Assembly (NCBI RefSeq): GCF_026240635.1
Contig: NZ_CP110848.1
Span: 1,490,501-1,554,500, forward strand
Length of the DNA stretch: 64,000 nt
Origin: Trichothermofontia sichuanensis B231
GTDB lineage: Bacteria; Cyanobacteriota; Cyanobacteriia; B231
Reading direction: 5' to 3'
This document shows, in pieces, positions 35,528-44,720 of the stretch; position 1 is the first letter of the stretch, and each line of letters starts with the position of its first letter. The position numbers were made by a program, and so were the translations under genes. The notes below the pieces were generated by a model, which saw only the letters and a program-made list of their open reading frames with translations, was not told where the DNA came from and searched no databases.

Positions 35528-36568
35528 CTACCCAACTGCCTGGGGTTGGGGTGAGAGCCACTGACGGGCCACCAATAACTCGGCAATCTGCACCGCATTT
35601 AGCGCTGCCCCCTTGCGAATTTGATCGCCACTCAGCCACAGTTCTAACCCACAGGGGTGGGAAAGGTCTTGGCGAATCCGGCCCACCAGCACATCATCCT
35701 GACCACTGGCATCCAGCGGCATGGGGAAGGCATTAGCCTGCCAATCTTCTACCAGCTTCACCCCCGGTGCTTGGGCAAGGGCCGCACGGGCCTGCTCCAC
35801 CGGGAAGGGCTGGCTGAATTCCAGGTTAACTGCTTCCGAATGGGCACGCAAGACGGGAACCCGCACACAGGTGGCCGTAATTTGTAACTCAGGGGCGGCA
35901 AAAATTTTGCGCGTTTCCTGAATCATTTTGACTTCTTCTTCGCAGTACCCCTGCTCATTCAGGCTGGAATTGTGGGGAAAAAGGTTAAAGGCGATCGGAT
36001 GGGGGAAAATCTTGGGTGTGGGGGTTTCCCCGTTCAGCACGGCCCGGGTCTGTTCCCTGAGTTCCTGCATGGCCTGGGCACCCGCCCCACTCACTGACTG
36101 GTAGGTGGCCACAATAATGCGGCGGACAGGCTGGAGCTGGTGCAGGGGCCAGACGGCCATATTCATGAGAATTGTTGAACAGTTGGGATTAGCAATAATA
36201 CCGTGGTGCTGAGCAGCCGCATCAGGGTTAATTTCAGGAATCACCAAGGGCACATCTGGGTCCATCCGGAACGCACTGGAATTGTCCACCATGACAGCCC
36301 CCGCCGCGACGATCGTCTTGGCCCATTGTTTCGAGGTCTGACTCCCCGCCGAGGCCAACACCAGATCGACTCCCTCAAAGGCTGACGCGTCGACTGGCTG
36401 GACAGGGAGTGCCTCCCCTTTGAAGGGCAAGGTTTTCCCCGCCGATCGCGCTGATGCCAACAGCTTCAGGTCTGCCACGGGGAAGTTACGACTGTCGAGC
36501 AGGTCCAGTAACTCGGTACCCACAGCGCCGGTGGCACCCAAAATGGCAACTCGGTAGGACCGTTGCAA
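35528..36568 (-). CDS. asd: Aspartate-semialdehyde dehydrogenase
   Basis: Reduces aspartyl phosphate to aspartate semialdehyde with NADPH, feeding lysine/diaminopimelate, threonine and methionine synthesis. The family start is best met by TTG 36568: it is preceded by GGAGGGAG and reads into QRSYRVAILGATGAVGTE. An ATG at 36715 would add 49 residues with no family match. 346 residues from TTG. NADP site GATGAVG, active-site Cys in NPNCSTILMN (about residue 130), and substrate loop SVSGAGAQAM. dapA follows on the same strand. Confidence 0.95.
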   Translation of the reverse strand: MQRSYRVAILGATGAVGTELLDLLDSRNFPVADLKLLASARSAGKTLPFKGEALPVQPVDASAFEGVDLVLASAGSQTSKQWAKTIVAAGAVMVDNSSAFRMDPDVPLVIPEINPDAAAQHHGIIANPNCSTILMNMAVWPLHQLQPVRRIIVATYQSVSGAGAQAMQELREQTRAVLNGETPTPKIFPHPIAFNLFPHNSSLNEQGYCEEEVKMIQETRKIFAAPELQITATCVRVPVLRAHSEAVNLEFSQPFPVEQARAALAQAPGVKLVEDWQANAFPMPLDASGQDDVLVGRIRQDLSHPCGLELWLSGDQIRKGAALNAVQIAELLVARQWLSPQPQAVG

Positions 36569-37104
36569 GCGTTCTCCCTCCTTAAAATTTCCTAAAAGTG
36601 ATAGCCTGAAATTTTTCAGTAATCTAAGACTAATAATGATCTTCCGTAATGATCTTCCGTAGACAGGGGAAGAATCACCTGAAGCCCGCCCATTCGTTTC
36701 CTGACCCACGGCCAAATGCCCAAATGAGCCTGTTTCTCAGCTTATCGCATCCGAGGCGTTCCGCCTACCACTGCTTATAACCGGACTCAGCAGGGGAATC
36801 GCGATCGCGGACGGATGTCGACATGAGACAATAGAACGATCGTGATATCCTGAATCCTCCTTAAACGTTCTCCCTGGCCGGGTAACGTTTGCGCAGGGCA
36901 CCCAGCGTGGGTGTGACGCTGTACCCTGGGGAGATGGCTCCCCGTGCCTTGGTAGGGAGTCCGCCGCCGAGGTGGCAAGGTGGCGAACGCAAGCGCTAAG
37001 TTAAATGGCTGCGGTGTTCGGGAGTAACGATCGACACAGGGTTGTGTTGTTTTAGATTTTTTAGAGTTAGATTTTTTAGAGTGCGACAGTTGACAGGAGT
37101 ATTA
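36569..37104. other. Divergent asd/tig intergenic region
   Basis: 536 bp. Near tig it holds a 15-bp tandem repeat, TTAGATTTTTTAGAG, at 37052-37066 and 37067-37081, then AGGAG before ATG 37105. A G/C-rich stretch at 36873-36985 has a CTGGGGAGATGGCTCCCCG hairpin and may be a tig leader. Short frames here have no coding support. Confidence 0.6.
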
Positions 37105-38592
37105 ATGAAAGTTACCCAGGAAAAGTTACCTGCTAGTCGTCTTGAACTGGAAGTAGAAGTCCCGCCCGAAACCTCTCAGCAGGCGTATGAGCGGGTACTC
37201 CAAAAGTTCATGCGCACCGCAGAAATTCCCGGCTTCCGCAAGGGCAAAATCCCCCGCTCGATTCTCCTGCAACGCGTCGGGACCCAACGCATCAATGCGG
37301 CTGTTCTGGAGGAAGTGATTGAAGCCAGTCTCCGGGAGGCGATCAAACAGGAAGCGATCCCCGCCATCGGTGAGTTTGACCTGCGCTCGGATTTCCAGAC
37401 CTTGGTTAATGGGTTTACACCGGGAGAGCCGATCACCTTCCGTGCCGTTGTGGATGTAGTACCGGAGGTGAAAATCAAGCAATACACGGGTCTCTCGGTG
37501 CAAGCTGAGGAAGTCAAATACGACCCCCAGCGGGTTGAAGAAACGCTGGAAAATTATCGATCGCAACTGGCTACCCTGGTGCCTGTGGAAGGTCGCCCTG
37601 CCCAGATGGGAGATACGGTGGTCATTGACTACGAGGGCAGACTCACCGACGAGAGTTTGGCCCAGCTCCGCGAGGAAGCAAAGTTAGACGAAGGGGAGCT
37701 GGAGATTCCCGGCCTCAGTCAAACCGACTTCCAATTGGAACTCAAGGAAGGACGATTTCTGGAAGATTTCCTCAAGGGCATTGTGGGGATGAACCTGGGT
37801 GAGCAGAAAGCAGTCACGGTGGCTTTCCCAGAGGGCTATGTTAATGAAAAACTAGCGGGGCGATCGGTGATCTTCAACATCACGCTGAAGGAACTCAAGG
37901 AGAAGGAACTGCCCGATTTGGACGATGAGTTTGCCCAGGATGTGAGTGACTTTGAAACCCTGGCCGAACTGCGCGCATCCCTGGAGAAGCGCTTCCAGGA
38001 AGAAGCGGAACAAGCCCGCAAGGCTAACGCTGAAGATGCCCTGTTGAACGGTCTGCTAGAGCAAATTGAGACAGAACTGCCCGAAACCTTGATCCGTCAG
38101 GAAATCCAGACCCTCTTTGCTACCCAGGCCCTCCGTCTGAGTGAACAGGGCATCGATATCAAGCGCCTCGTCACCCGGGAAACGGCTCCGGCCATCCAGC
38201 GGGAATTCCGGCCCCAGGCCATTGAGCGCCTCAAGCTGTTTACCGCCCTAGAGGAGATTGCCAAGCGGGAGCAACTCCAGATCGATCCGGAAAAGCTTCA
38301 GGAACAAATCGCTAACCTGAAAAAGCAGCTAGGGAATCAACCCTACGATCCCGATCGCCTTAAGGAAATTGTCGAGAAGGATCTGCTGCGGGAACAAGCG
38401 CTCGCCTGGCTGGCTGAGCACAATACGATCGAGTGGGTTCCAGAAGGCACCCTTAGCAAAGACGCTGAGGAGGATACGTCGGAAGCAGACCCGACCGCCG
38501 AGGGGAATGCCTGCGAGCCGGAAGCGGCGGACACCGATGCCAGGGGGACGGACACGGAGGTAACCACAGCTACGCCTAGCACCGATAGCTAG
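37105..38592 (+). CDS. tig: Trigger factor
   Basis: Ribosome-associated chaperone and prolyl isomerase for nascent chains. ATG 37105 with AGGAG upstream gives MKVTQEKLPASRLELEVEVP; the longer frame start at 37042 is rejected. 495 residues. The ribosome-docking signature GFRKGKIPRSIL is at about residues 43-54. The FKBP-like PPIase domain (MGDTVVIDYEGRL) is near 170, and the C-terminal helical arms follow. An acidic, low-complexity tail of about 45 residues (EEDTSEADPTAEG...) extends beyond the core. It heads the tig-clpP-clpX cluster. Confidence 0.96.
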   Translation: MKVTQEKLPASRLELEVEVPPETSQQAYERVLQKFMRTAEIPGFRKGKIPRSILLQRVGTQRINAAVLEEVIEASLREAIKQEAIPAIGEFDLRSDFQTLVNGFTPGEPITFRAVVDVVPEVKIKQYTGLSVQAEEVKYDPQRVEETLENYRSQLATLVPVEGRPAQMGDTVVIDYEGRLTDESLAQLREEAKLDEGELEIPGLSQTDFQLELKEGRFLEDFLKGIVGMNLGEQKAVTVAFPEGYVNEKLAGRSVIFNITLKELKEKELPDLDDEFAQDVSDFETLAELRASLEKRFQEEAEQARKANAEDALLNGLLEQIETELPETLIRQEIQTLFATQALRLSEQGIDIKRLVTRETAPAIQREFRPQAIERLKLFTALEEIAKREQLQIDPEKLQEQIANLKKQLGNQPYDPDRLKEIVEKDLLREQALAWLAEHNTIEWVPEGTLSKDAEEDTSEADPTAEGNACEPEAADTDARGTDTEVTTATPSTDS

Positions 38593-38832
38593 GGGTTTGT
38601 GTAAAAAGGTTGAGGGTTGCCTGTTAGTCCCTAGAGAGTTAGGGCATAATGAGGACAGAGAGCCTCAATTTAGCAATTGTGCTCACCCGTCCCAATCCCC
38701 AGCGACTTCTCTGCCTCCCTCGGTCTGCATCCGTATAAAGGGGATATAGCAGCCTGAGTGAATGGGCTGATTGGTGAAGGGAGCGGTTAACTTGTTTCGC
38801 CAACACGTGTTGTTTCGCCAACTAGGTGGTTG

Positions 38833-39522
38833 ATGTCTGAGTTCAAGTATTTGCTACACAGTCGTTCGCGATTGCCAGAAATCTTTGCCACCGCCAAGGC
38901 CAATGTGGTGCCAATGGTGGTAGAGCAGTCCGGGCGGGGTGAACGGGCTTTTGATATTTACTCACGCCTGTTACGGGAACGGATTGTCTTCTTGGGGATG
39001 CCCATTGATGATGCGGTTGCGGATTCGATCGTGGCCCAACTGCTTTACCTGGAAGCCGAAGACCCGGAAAAGGATGTTCAGCTTTACATCAACTCTCCCG
39101 GTGGTTCTGTGACGGCTGGTATGGCGATTTATGACACCATGCAACAGATCCGTCCAGATGTTGTTACGATCTGCTTTGGGTTAGCCGCTAGTATGGGAGC
39201 TTTTTTACTCGCCGCTGGGGCACCGGGTAAGCGCTTGTCACTGCCTAGCTCCCGCATTATGATCCACCAGCCCTTAGGCGGTGCTCAAGGTCAAGCCGTG
39301 GATATTGAAATTCAGGCGAAGGAAATCCTTTACCACAAAAACCAGCTAAATCGCCTGCTGGCTCTGCATACCAGGCAACCCTTGGAGCGGATTGAACAGG
39401 ATACTGAACGTGACTTTTTCATGTCCGCCGAGGAAGCCAGGGATTACGGTCTGATTGATCGAGTGATTACCCGCAGTGCTCCAGCCGCCTCCACCCTATC
39501 CCCTGTTACAGCAGTCAACTGA
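38833..39522 (+). CDS. clpP: ATP-dependent Clp protease proteolytic subunit
   Basis: Serine protease subunit that degrades substrates unfolded by ClpX. 229 residues from ATG 38833. The catalytic triad is visible: Ser in [10 protein letters not shown] (about residue 119), His in IMIHQPLGG (about 144) and Asp in ARDYGLID (about 197, region). SPGGSVTAG forms the oxyanion loop. An N-terminal stretch of about 30 residues before [20 protein letters not shown] could be a propeptide, or a later start could be used. clpX begins 9 bp after the stop, so they are cotranscribed; this order corresponds to the clpP that partners ClpX in other cyanobacteria. Confidence 0.96.
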   Translation: MSEFKYLLHSRSRLPEIFATAKANVVPMVVEQSGRGERAFDIYSRLLRERIVFLGMPIDDAVADSIVAQLLYLEAEDPEKDVQLYINSPGGSVTAGMAIYDTMQQIRPDVVTICFGLAASMGAFLLAAGAPGKRLSLPSSRIMIHQPLGGAQGQAVDIEIQAKEILYHKNQLNRLLALHTRQPLERIEQDTERDFFMSAEEARDYGLIDRVITRSAPAASTLSPVTAVN

Positions 39523-39531
39523 GAGGCAGAT

Positions 39532-40881
39532 ATGTCTAAGTACGACTCCCATCTCAAGTGCTCCTTCTGCGGTAAGTCGCAGGAACAAGTTCGTAAGCTG
39601 ATTGCTGGACCGGGAGTCTACATCTGCGACGAATGCGTCGATCTCTGCAATGAGATCCTGGATGAAGAACTGTTTGATGCCGCAGGGAGTGCAGCCCCCC
39701 AACAAACGGTTTCGCGCAAGGAACAAGCGGCAGAGAAGCAGCGGACCCGTTCTACCCCCCTCAGCCTCAGCCAGATTCCCAAGCCCAGGGAGATTAAAAA
39801 GCACCTGGATGAGTACGTCATCGGCCAAGATGAGGCCAAGAAGATTCTCTCGGTGGCGGTTTACAACCATTACAAGCGGTTGAGCTTTGCTCAAGCCCAG
39901 GGGTCGGGGAAAATGGGGCCAGAGGACGGGGTAGAGTTACAGAAATCCAATATCCTGCTGATTGGTCCGACGGGGAGTGGGAAGACGCTGTTAGCCCAAA
40001 CCCTGGCCCAGATTTTGGATGTGCCCTTTGCGGTGGCGGATGCAACGACGCTGACGGAAGCGGGGTACGTGGGTGAGGATGTGGAAAACATTCTGCTGCG
40101 GTTGTTGCAGGTAGCGGATCTGGATATTGAGGAGGCGCAGCGGGGCATCATCTACATTGATGAGATTGACAAGATTGCCCGCAAGAGCGAAAACCCTTCG
40201 ATCACCCGGGATGTGTCGGGTGAGGGGGTCCAGCAGGCATTGCTCAAAATGTTGGAGGGGACGATCGCCAATGTGCCACCGCAGGGAGGGCGAAAGCATC
40301 CCTATCAGGATTGTATTCAGATCGACACCAGTAACATTTTGTTTATTTGTGGCGGGGCCTTTGTGGGGTTGGATAAGGTGGTTGAGCAGCGGATCGGCAA
40401 GAAGTCGATGGGGTTTATCCAACCGGGGGATACCCAATCACGGGAAAAGCGCATGGCTGATACCCTCAAGCAGGTGGAGCCAGAGGATCTGGTGAAATAT
40501 GGCATGATTCCGGAGTTTATTGGCCGGATTCCGATGACGGCTGTCCTCGACCCGCTGGATGAAGAGGCCCTAGTGGCGATTCTGACCCAACCGCGTAATG
40601 CGCTGGTCAAGCAGTTCCAGAAGCTGATGAAGATGGACAGTGTCCACTTGGAGTTTAAGCAAGATGCGATACGGGCGATCGCGCGGGAGGCCTATCGCCG
40701 CAAGACGGGGGCGCGGGCACTGCGAGGGATTGTTGAGGAATTGATGCTAGACGTGATGTACGAACTGCCTTCGCGTAAGGATGTGACGCGCTGTACCATT
40801 ACCCGCGAGATGGTTGAAAAGCGCTCGACGGCGGATCTCCTGCTTCACCCTTCTTCCCTCCCTAAGCCTGAGTCGGCATAG
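39532..40881 (+). CDS. clpX: ATP-dependent Clp protease ATP-binding subunit ClpX
   Basis: AAA+ unfoldase feeding ClpP. 449 residues. An N-terminal four-cysteine zinc domain ([11 protein letters not shown]...CDECVDLC, residues 10-37) precedes the AAA+ core. Walker A GPTGSGKT is near residue 145, Walker [11 protein letters not shown] near 207, the pore-loop GYVGED just before it, and sensor 2 [11 protein letters not shown] in the C-terminal part. Length is typical (420-450). It follows clpP by 9 bp and is itself followed, 17 bp on, by an alpha/beta hydrolase gene. Confidence 0.98.
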   Translation: MSKYDSHLKCSFCGKSQEQVRKLIAGPGVYICDECVDLCNEILDEELFDAAGSAAPQQTVSRKEQAAEKQRTRSTPLSLSQIPKPREIKKHLDEYVIGQDEAKKILSVAVYNHYKRLSFAQAQGSGKMGPEDGVELQKSNILLIGPTGSGKTLLAQTLAQILDVPFAVADATTLTEAGYVGEDVENILLRLLQVADLDIEEAQRGIIYIDEIDKIARKSENPSITRDVSGEGVQQALLKMLEGTIANVPPQGGRKHPYQDCIQIDTSNILFICGGAFVGLDKVVEQRIGKKSMGFIQPGDTQSREKRMADTLKQVEPEDLVKYGMIPEFIGRIPMTAVLDPLDEEALVAILTQPRNALVKQFQKLMKMDSVHLEFKQDAIRAIAREAYRRKTGARALRGIVEELMLDVMYELPSRKDVTRCTITREMVEKRSTADLLLHPSSLPKPESA

Positions 40882-40898
40882 GTACGCTAGAGAGAGAA

Positions 40899-41792
40899 AT
40901 GGCATACCTTGCGATTGGGGGGGTCAACCACTATTACGAGTGGGTGACGACGGCTAGGGCCAATGGCCGTACTGGGAAACCGGTTATGGTCTTTCTGCAC
41001 GGCTGGGGTGGCTCCTGTCGCTATTGGCGGAGCACGGCGCAAGCCTTGGCAGACCAGTTTGATGCTTTGCTCTATGATTTGCGTGGGTTTGGTCAGAGTG
41101 GTCTACCGCCTGAGCAGATACCAGCGGGGAGGGGCGATCGCGCTACTCTGGTGAACCGCTATGCGCTGGCAACCTATGCTGAGGATTTGCTGACGCTTCT
41201 GGAGCAGTTAGACCTGGATCGCGTTTATCTCCATGCCCATTCCACTGGAGCCTCAATCGCGCTGTTATTTTTAAACCGGTACGGCGATCGGGTTGAGCAG
41301 GCCATTCTCACCTGTAGCGGTATTTTTGAATATGATGCCCCAGCCTTTGCCGCCTTTCATCGCTTTGGGGGGTATGTGGTCCAGTTTCGGCCTCGTTGGC
41401 TGGTGAAAATTCCTGGTATTGAGCGGCTCTTTATGGCCCGTTTCCTCCACCGTCCCCTGGCAAAGTCACTCCAGGTTGCGTTCCTAGAGGATTTTTTGAG
41501 GGCGGACTACGACGCAGCCCTGGGTGTGATGTTGGCCGCGGTCAGTGAACAGGCAGCCCTGACCATGCCTCAGGAATTTGCCCAGTTACAGGTCCCCACC
41601 CTATTGATAGCTGGGGAGTACGATCAGATTATTCCTGCTGAGATGGGGCGCAAGGCAGCGGCCTTAAGCGATCGCATTACCTTTGCTGTGGTGCCCCAAA
41701 CGGCTCATTTCCCGATGCTCGAAGATCCGATGACTTATCTGCATCAGGTGCAGGCCTTTCTGCAGGGACAACCGGCTAAAAGTCCCTTTTAA
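40899..41792 (+). CDS. Alpha/beta hydrolase of unknown substrate
   Basis: 297 residues with an alpha/beta-hydrolase fold. HGWGGSCRYW (about residue 29) is the oxyanion region, HAHSTGAS places the nucleophile Ser near 110, GEYDQIIPAE an acid Asp near 246, and TAHFP the catalytic His near 273. The lid region is hydrophobic. Only 17 bp separate it from clpX, so it probably shares the tig-clp transcript, though its function there is unknown. Family-1 copy 6 begins six bases after its stop. Confidence 0.9.
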   Translation: MAYLAIGGVNHYYEWVTTARANGRTGKPVMVFLHGWGGSCRYWRSTAQALADQFDALLYDLRGFGQSGLPPEQIPAGRGDRATLVNRYALATYAEDLLTLLEQLDLDRVYLHAHSTGASIALLFLNRYGDRVEQAILTCSGIFEYDAPAFAAFHRFGGYVVQFRPRWLVKIPGIERLFMARFLHRPLAKSLQVAFLEDFLRADYDAALGVMLAAVSEQAALTMPQEFAQLQVPTLLIAGEYDQIIPAEMGRKAAALSDRITFAVVPQTAHFPMLEDPMTYLHQVQAFLQGQPAKSPF

Positions 41793-41797
41793 GTCTT

Positions 41798-41905
41798 TAT
41801 AGTCATTGCAATTTAGGCTGAGACAGCCTCCTCATCCCCAGTCTCTCTCCCGCTCTGGGAGAGGGGAGTGAAAAACTGTATCGTTCTTATTTGGATTGAC
41901 CACTA
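41798..41905 (+). repeat. Family-1 MITE-like repeat, copy 6
   Basis: Near full-length, from TATAGTCATTGCAATTTAGG to TTTGGATTGACCACTA. It begins directly after the hydrolase stop codon. The rest of the spacer to 42050 shows no other feature. Confidence 0.86.
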
Positions 41906-42050
41906 GGTCAGCAAAAGGGAACAATTATGATCAAGCGTGATCAAGCGGGATCAATTGCAATAATTTTTGTTGCATTAAGGGCTACTTTGGCTAGACTGGG
42001 GTAGCAAAGGACAGGAAACGATCGGTCTTCCCTGAAACAGTTACTTAGCC

Positions 42051-43250
42051 ATGTCACAGCCAAATCTTGTAGCGCTTGCACAACAGGGTGATCCACGCGC
42101 GATCGCGGCTTTAGTTAATCGGCACTTCCAGCCTCAGGGGATTCAGGGGCGGGTAACGGTGAAGGCCGGAAATCTGCACCTGTTATTAGAGTCCGACGCC
42201 GTACCTGATCGCACGACTCAATTGGCAGAAATTGCCCGCCTGTTTCGAGAACACGGGATCCACGCCTTTGAGACGGTCATGGTATATGGGCGTCAGCAGG
42301 GCGCGAAGCAACCAGCATGGCAAGACACGGTGGATCTGTCAGCCGATCTCGATTCAGCCGATTTATATACGGTCTTTGACGCTGAGGAACCCGATCTTTC
42401 CTCAACCTCTCCCGCTGCTGAGGCAACTTCTCCCGCGTGGTCTGAGCCAGACACCTTGCTTCAGCATGACGTCGCCGCACCGGCATCGGAGGTATCGAAT
42501 GTATCGGACGCGGCAGAAGCGCTGCCGGTGGATCGGAGTAATCGGAGTGTGAGTGAGTCGTTGGATGAACCGTTTGGCACAGGATGGCGTGAAGGGAGTG
42601 ATACCAATGGGAGTGGGACAGACCGCAGTTCTACCGAGATCCCAGCCGACTTTGCGGCGTTTGGGTTAAGTCCAGAAAACCAGCAGGACGATGCCTTGGG
42701 AGATCTGGAGGATTACTACACCGGTGATAGTGAAGGGTCGGAGGAAACGGACGAAGACGCCGCGATCGCGGACGAGACCGAAGACCAGGAGGCAGAAGCA
42801 ACCGGTCAACCCTGGTACCGGCGTAAGCTAGGGCTAATGATTGGGGGGCTAGTCCTCGTTCTGGCTGGTCTGGGGATTTGGGGATGGTTAAATCAACGAT
42901 CGGTACCTGGGGATAGCCCCTTACCCGTCGAGTCTCCCCCGCAGTCACCCGTGGCTTCGCCAGCGACGGGGGAAGCGCCTGCCTCACCCGCCCAGACTCC
43001 AGCAGCCTCCCCTGGGGCTGATCCCTTCCGGGAGGCAGTTAACCGGGCCACCAAGGCTGCCCAACTGACCCAGACGGCCAAAACGCGGCAGGAGTGGGAA
43101 ACCGTAGCAAGCCAGTGGCGCGAGGCGATCGCCCTGATGCAGGCTGTGCCCGCGGATAGCCCCAATTATGCGACGGCACAGGATCGGGCTGTCGCCTACC
43201 AGAAAAATCTGGCCTATGCTGAGCAAGCTGCCGCTAGCCGCTCCGAGTAG
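42051..43250 (+). CDS. Single-pass membrane protein of unknown function
   Basis: 399 residues. An N-terminal folded part (residues 1-90) begins SQPNLVALAQQGDPRAIAALVN, a form seen in several uncharacterised cyanobacterial proteins. A long acidic, Ser/Thr/Asp-rich disordered stretch (about 95-250) follows. A transmembrane helix KLGLMIGGLVLVLAGLGIWG (about 260-280) is preceded by YRRK, then a Pro/Ala/Ser-rich linker and a C-terminal helical part with AKTRQEWETVASQWREAIAL. I cannot assign a function. It is followed 51 bp on by a LapA-like gene on the same strand. Confidence 0.85.
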   Translation: MSQPNLVALAQQGDPRAIAALVNRHFQPQGIQGRVTVKAGNLHLLLESDAVPDRTTQLAEIARLFREHGIHAFETVMVYGRQQGAKQPAWQDTVDLSADLDSADLYTVFDAEEPDLSSTSPAAEATSPAWSEPDTLLQHDVAAPASEVSNVSDAAEALPVDRSNRSVSESLDEPFGTGWREGSDTNGSGTDRSSTEIPADFAAFGLSPENQQDDALGDLEDYYTGDSEGSEETDEDAAIADETEDQEAEATGQPWYRRKLGLMIGGLVLVLAGLGIWGWLNQRSVPGDSPLPVESPPQSPVASPATGEAPASPAQTPAASPGADPFREAVNRATKAAQLTQTAKTRQEWETVASQWREAIALMQAVPADSPNYATAQDRAVAYQKNLAYAEQAAASRSE

Positions 43251-43301
43251 ACTGATCCCAAAACAGCCGGAAACGCGAGCCGGAACACGTAAGCAGGACC
43301 T

Positions 43302-43595
43302 ATGATCCCGTTTTTGGCCGTAGTGATCGTTGCCAGTTGGGTGAGCGCGATCGCCATCATCTCGGTGCAAAATGCGACCCCCGTGACGTTACACTTTTTA
43401 GTCTGGCGATCGATCCCAATTCCTTTTGGAGTGACGCTAGCGTTTAGTGTGACGGGGGGAGCAGTCGCAATGGCCCTCCTTCAGGGCTTCTGGGGATGGC
43501 TTACCCCCAGCGATCGTGCTGAACCTCCCTGGGAATCGCCCGACCCCACCCAAGACTACCCGTGGGACGAAGATGCGCTTGACGATCGCCGCTAA
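43302..43595 (+). CDS. LapA-domain (DUF1049-like) small membrane protein
   Basis: 97 residues with two hydrophobic helices: FLAVVIVASWVSAIAIISVQ (about 4-23) and LAFSVTGGAVAMALLQGFWG (about 46-65), separated by QNATPVTLHFLVWRSIPIPF. The ISVQNATPVTLHFLVW motif is typical of the lipopolysaccharide-assembly LapA/DUF1049 family. The tail is acidic and Trp/Pro-rich. It is likely in the plasma membrane; its role in cyanobacteria is unclear. Confidence 0.88.
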   Translation: MIPFLAVVIVASWVSAIAIISVQNATPVTLHFLVWRSIPIPFGVTLAFSVTGGAVAMALLQGFWGWLTPSDRAEPPWESPDPTQDYPWDEDALDDRR

Positions 43596-43762
43596 AGTAT
43601 GAGGAGAGAGGACAAAGAAGAGAGAACAGAGATAGTCGCCCAATTTCCCTCACAAATTCTCAATGGGTGGGCGGCTCTGCTGCCCACCCCAACCCTTTAT
43701 GATTGGGTATGATTGGGTGAGCACGGCTGCGAAAATTTGAATTTTTCGAGGTGCCCATAAAT

Positions 43763-43920
43763 CCCAGCCTTTACCTAATTGACTCAGTACACAATTATGG
43801 CCAATTCAAATAAGAACGATACAGTTGTTCACCCCCCGCTCCCGATCTGGGAGAAGGGCTGGGGGTGAGGGTGTTGTTTCAGCCTCAATTGCAATGACTA
43901 TAATTAAGGTAAAGGCTATA
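43763..43920 (-). repeat. Family-2 element, copy D, interrupted by a family-1 copy
   Basis: The left flank CAGCCTTTACCTAATTGACT and GTACAC is the inverted right end of family 2. The right flank AAGGTAAAGGCTATA is its other end. Family-1 copy 7 (43796-43902) lies between them, so family 1 inserted into a pre-existing family-2 element. Confidence 0.8.
43796..43902 (-). repeat. Family-1 MITE-like repeat, copy 7 (nested)
   Basis: Full-length 107 bp from TATGGCCAATTCAAATAAG to TTGCAATGACTATA, nested in a family-2 element. Confidence 0.88.
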
Positions 43921-44010
43921 ATAAATTAATAAAAATCAACAAAACATTTAATTGGGCAATTGGGCACCCGCCTCATTTATTTTTATTTCAGATTAGAAAG
44001 AGATGTCTAA

Positions 44011-44080
44011 GCCCCTCTCCCACAGGGGGAGAGGGGTTGGGGGTGAGGGTGTTGTTTCAGCCTCAATTGCAATGACTATA
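44011..44080 (-). repeat. Family-1 MITE-like repeat, copy 8 (half element)
   Basis: Core hairpin CCCCTCTCCC...GGGGAGAGGGG and the TTGCAATGACTATA end are present; the TATGGTCAATCC end is missing. The rest of 43596-44306 carries a family-5 fragment (about 43601-43645), the palindrome at 44164 and the psaC terminator, but no gene. Confidence 0.8.
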
Positions 44081-44163
44081 TTTATCCCTGACAAGGATAA
44101 ATAGGTTCTTCTGGGATTTTGGGGTAAGCAGTATCAGCAGCTACAAATAAACGATCGCAAATG

Positions 44164-44208
44164 CTGAGTTTATGGTGGGGGCGCGTAGCGCCCCCACCAT
44201 AAACTCAG
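44164..44208. repeat. Family-3 perfect 45-bp palindrome
   Basis: A 21-bp arm starting CTGAGTTTATGGTGGGGGCG, a three-base GTA loop and the exact complement. It lies 99 bp downstream of the psaC stop, beyond the psaC terminator. Relatives follow carB (25066-25106) and the HNH gene (48471-48508). Confidence 0.9.
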
Positions 44209-44240
44209 AAGAGCCGATAAATAAAAGCCTATAAAAGCAC

Positions 44241-44263
44241 AAAAAAGGAGGCCACTGACCTCC
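44241..44263 (-). terminator. Rho-independent terminator of psaC
   Basis: On the minus strand, GGAGGTC-AGT-GGCCTCC (7-bp stem, 3-base loop) is followed by six T's, 44 bp after the psaC stop codon. A textbook intrinsic terminator. Confidence 0.88.
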
Positions 44264-44306
44264 GCATTCACAAGCAAATTGAGAGTAACTGGAAGAACAA
44301 TAAGGC

Positions 44307-44624
<318 letters not shown>

Positions 44625-44720
44625 TTATGATTGCAGCTTCAAAATTAAGACTTAGTCTACCGCAGTGCCTTAATCCCCATGCGTAGACGTTACCAAAACT
44701 TCAAGGAACTTAACACAAGC

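Noticed and set aside
36787-36978. 63-codon minus-strand frame in the asd-tig gap
   Set aside because: Composition is Arg/Pro-rich and it lies across hairpins; no coding support.
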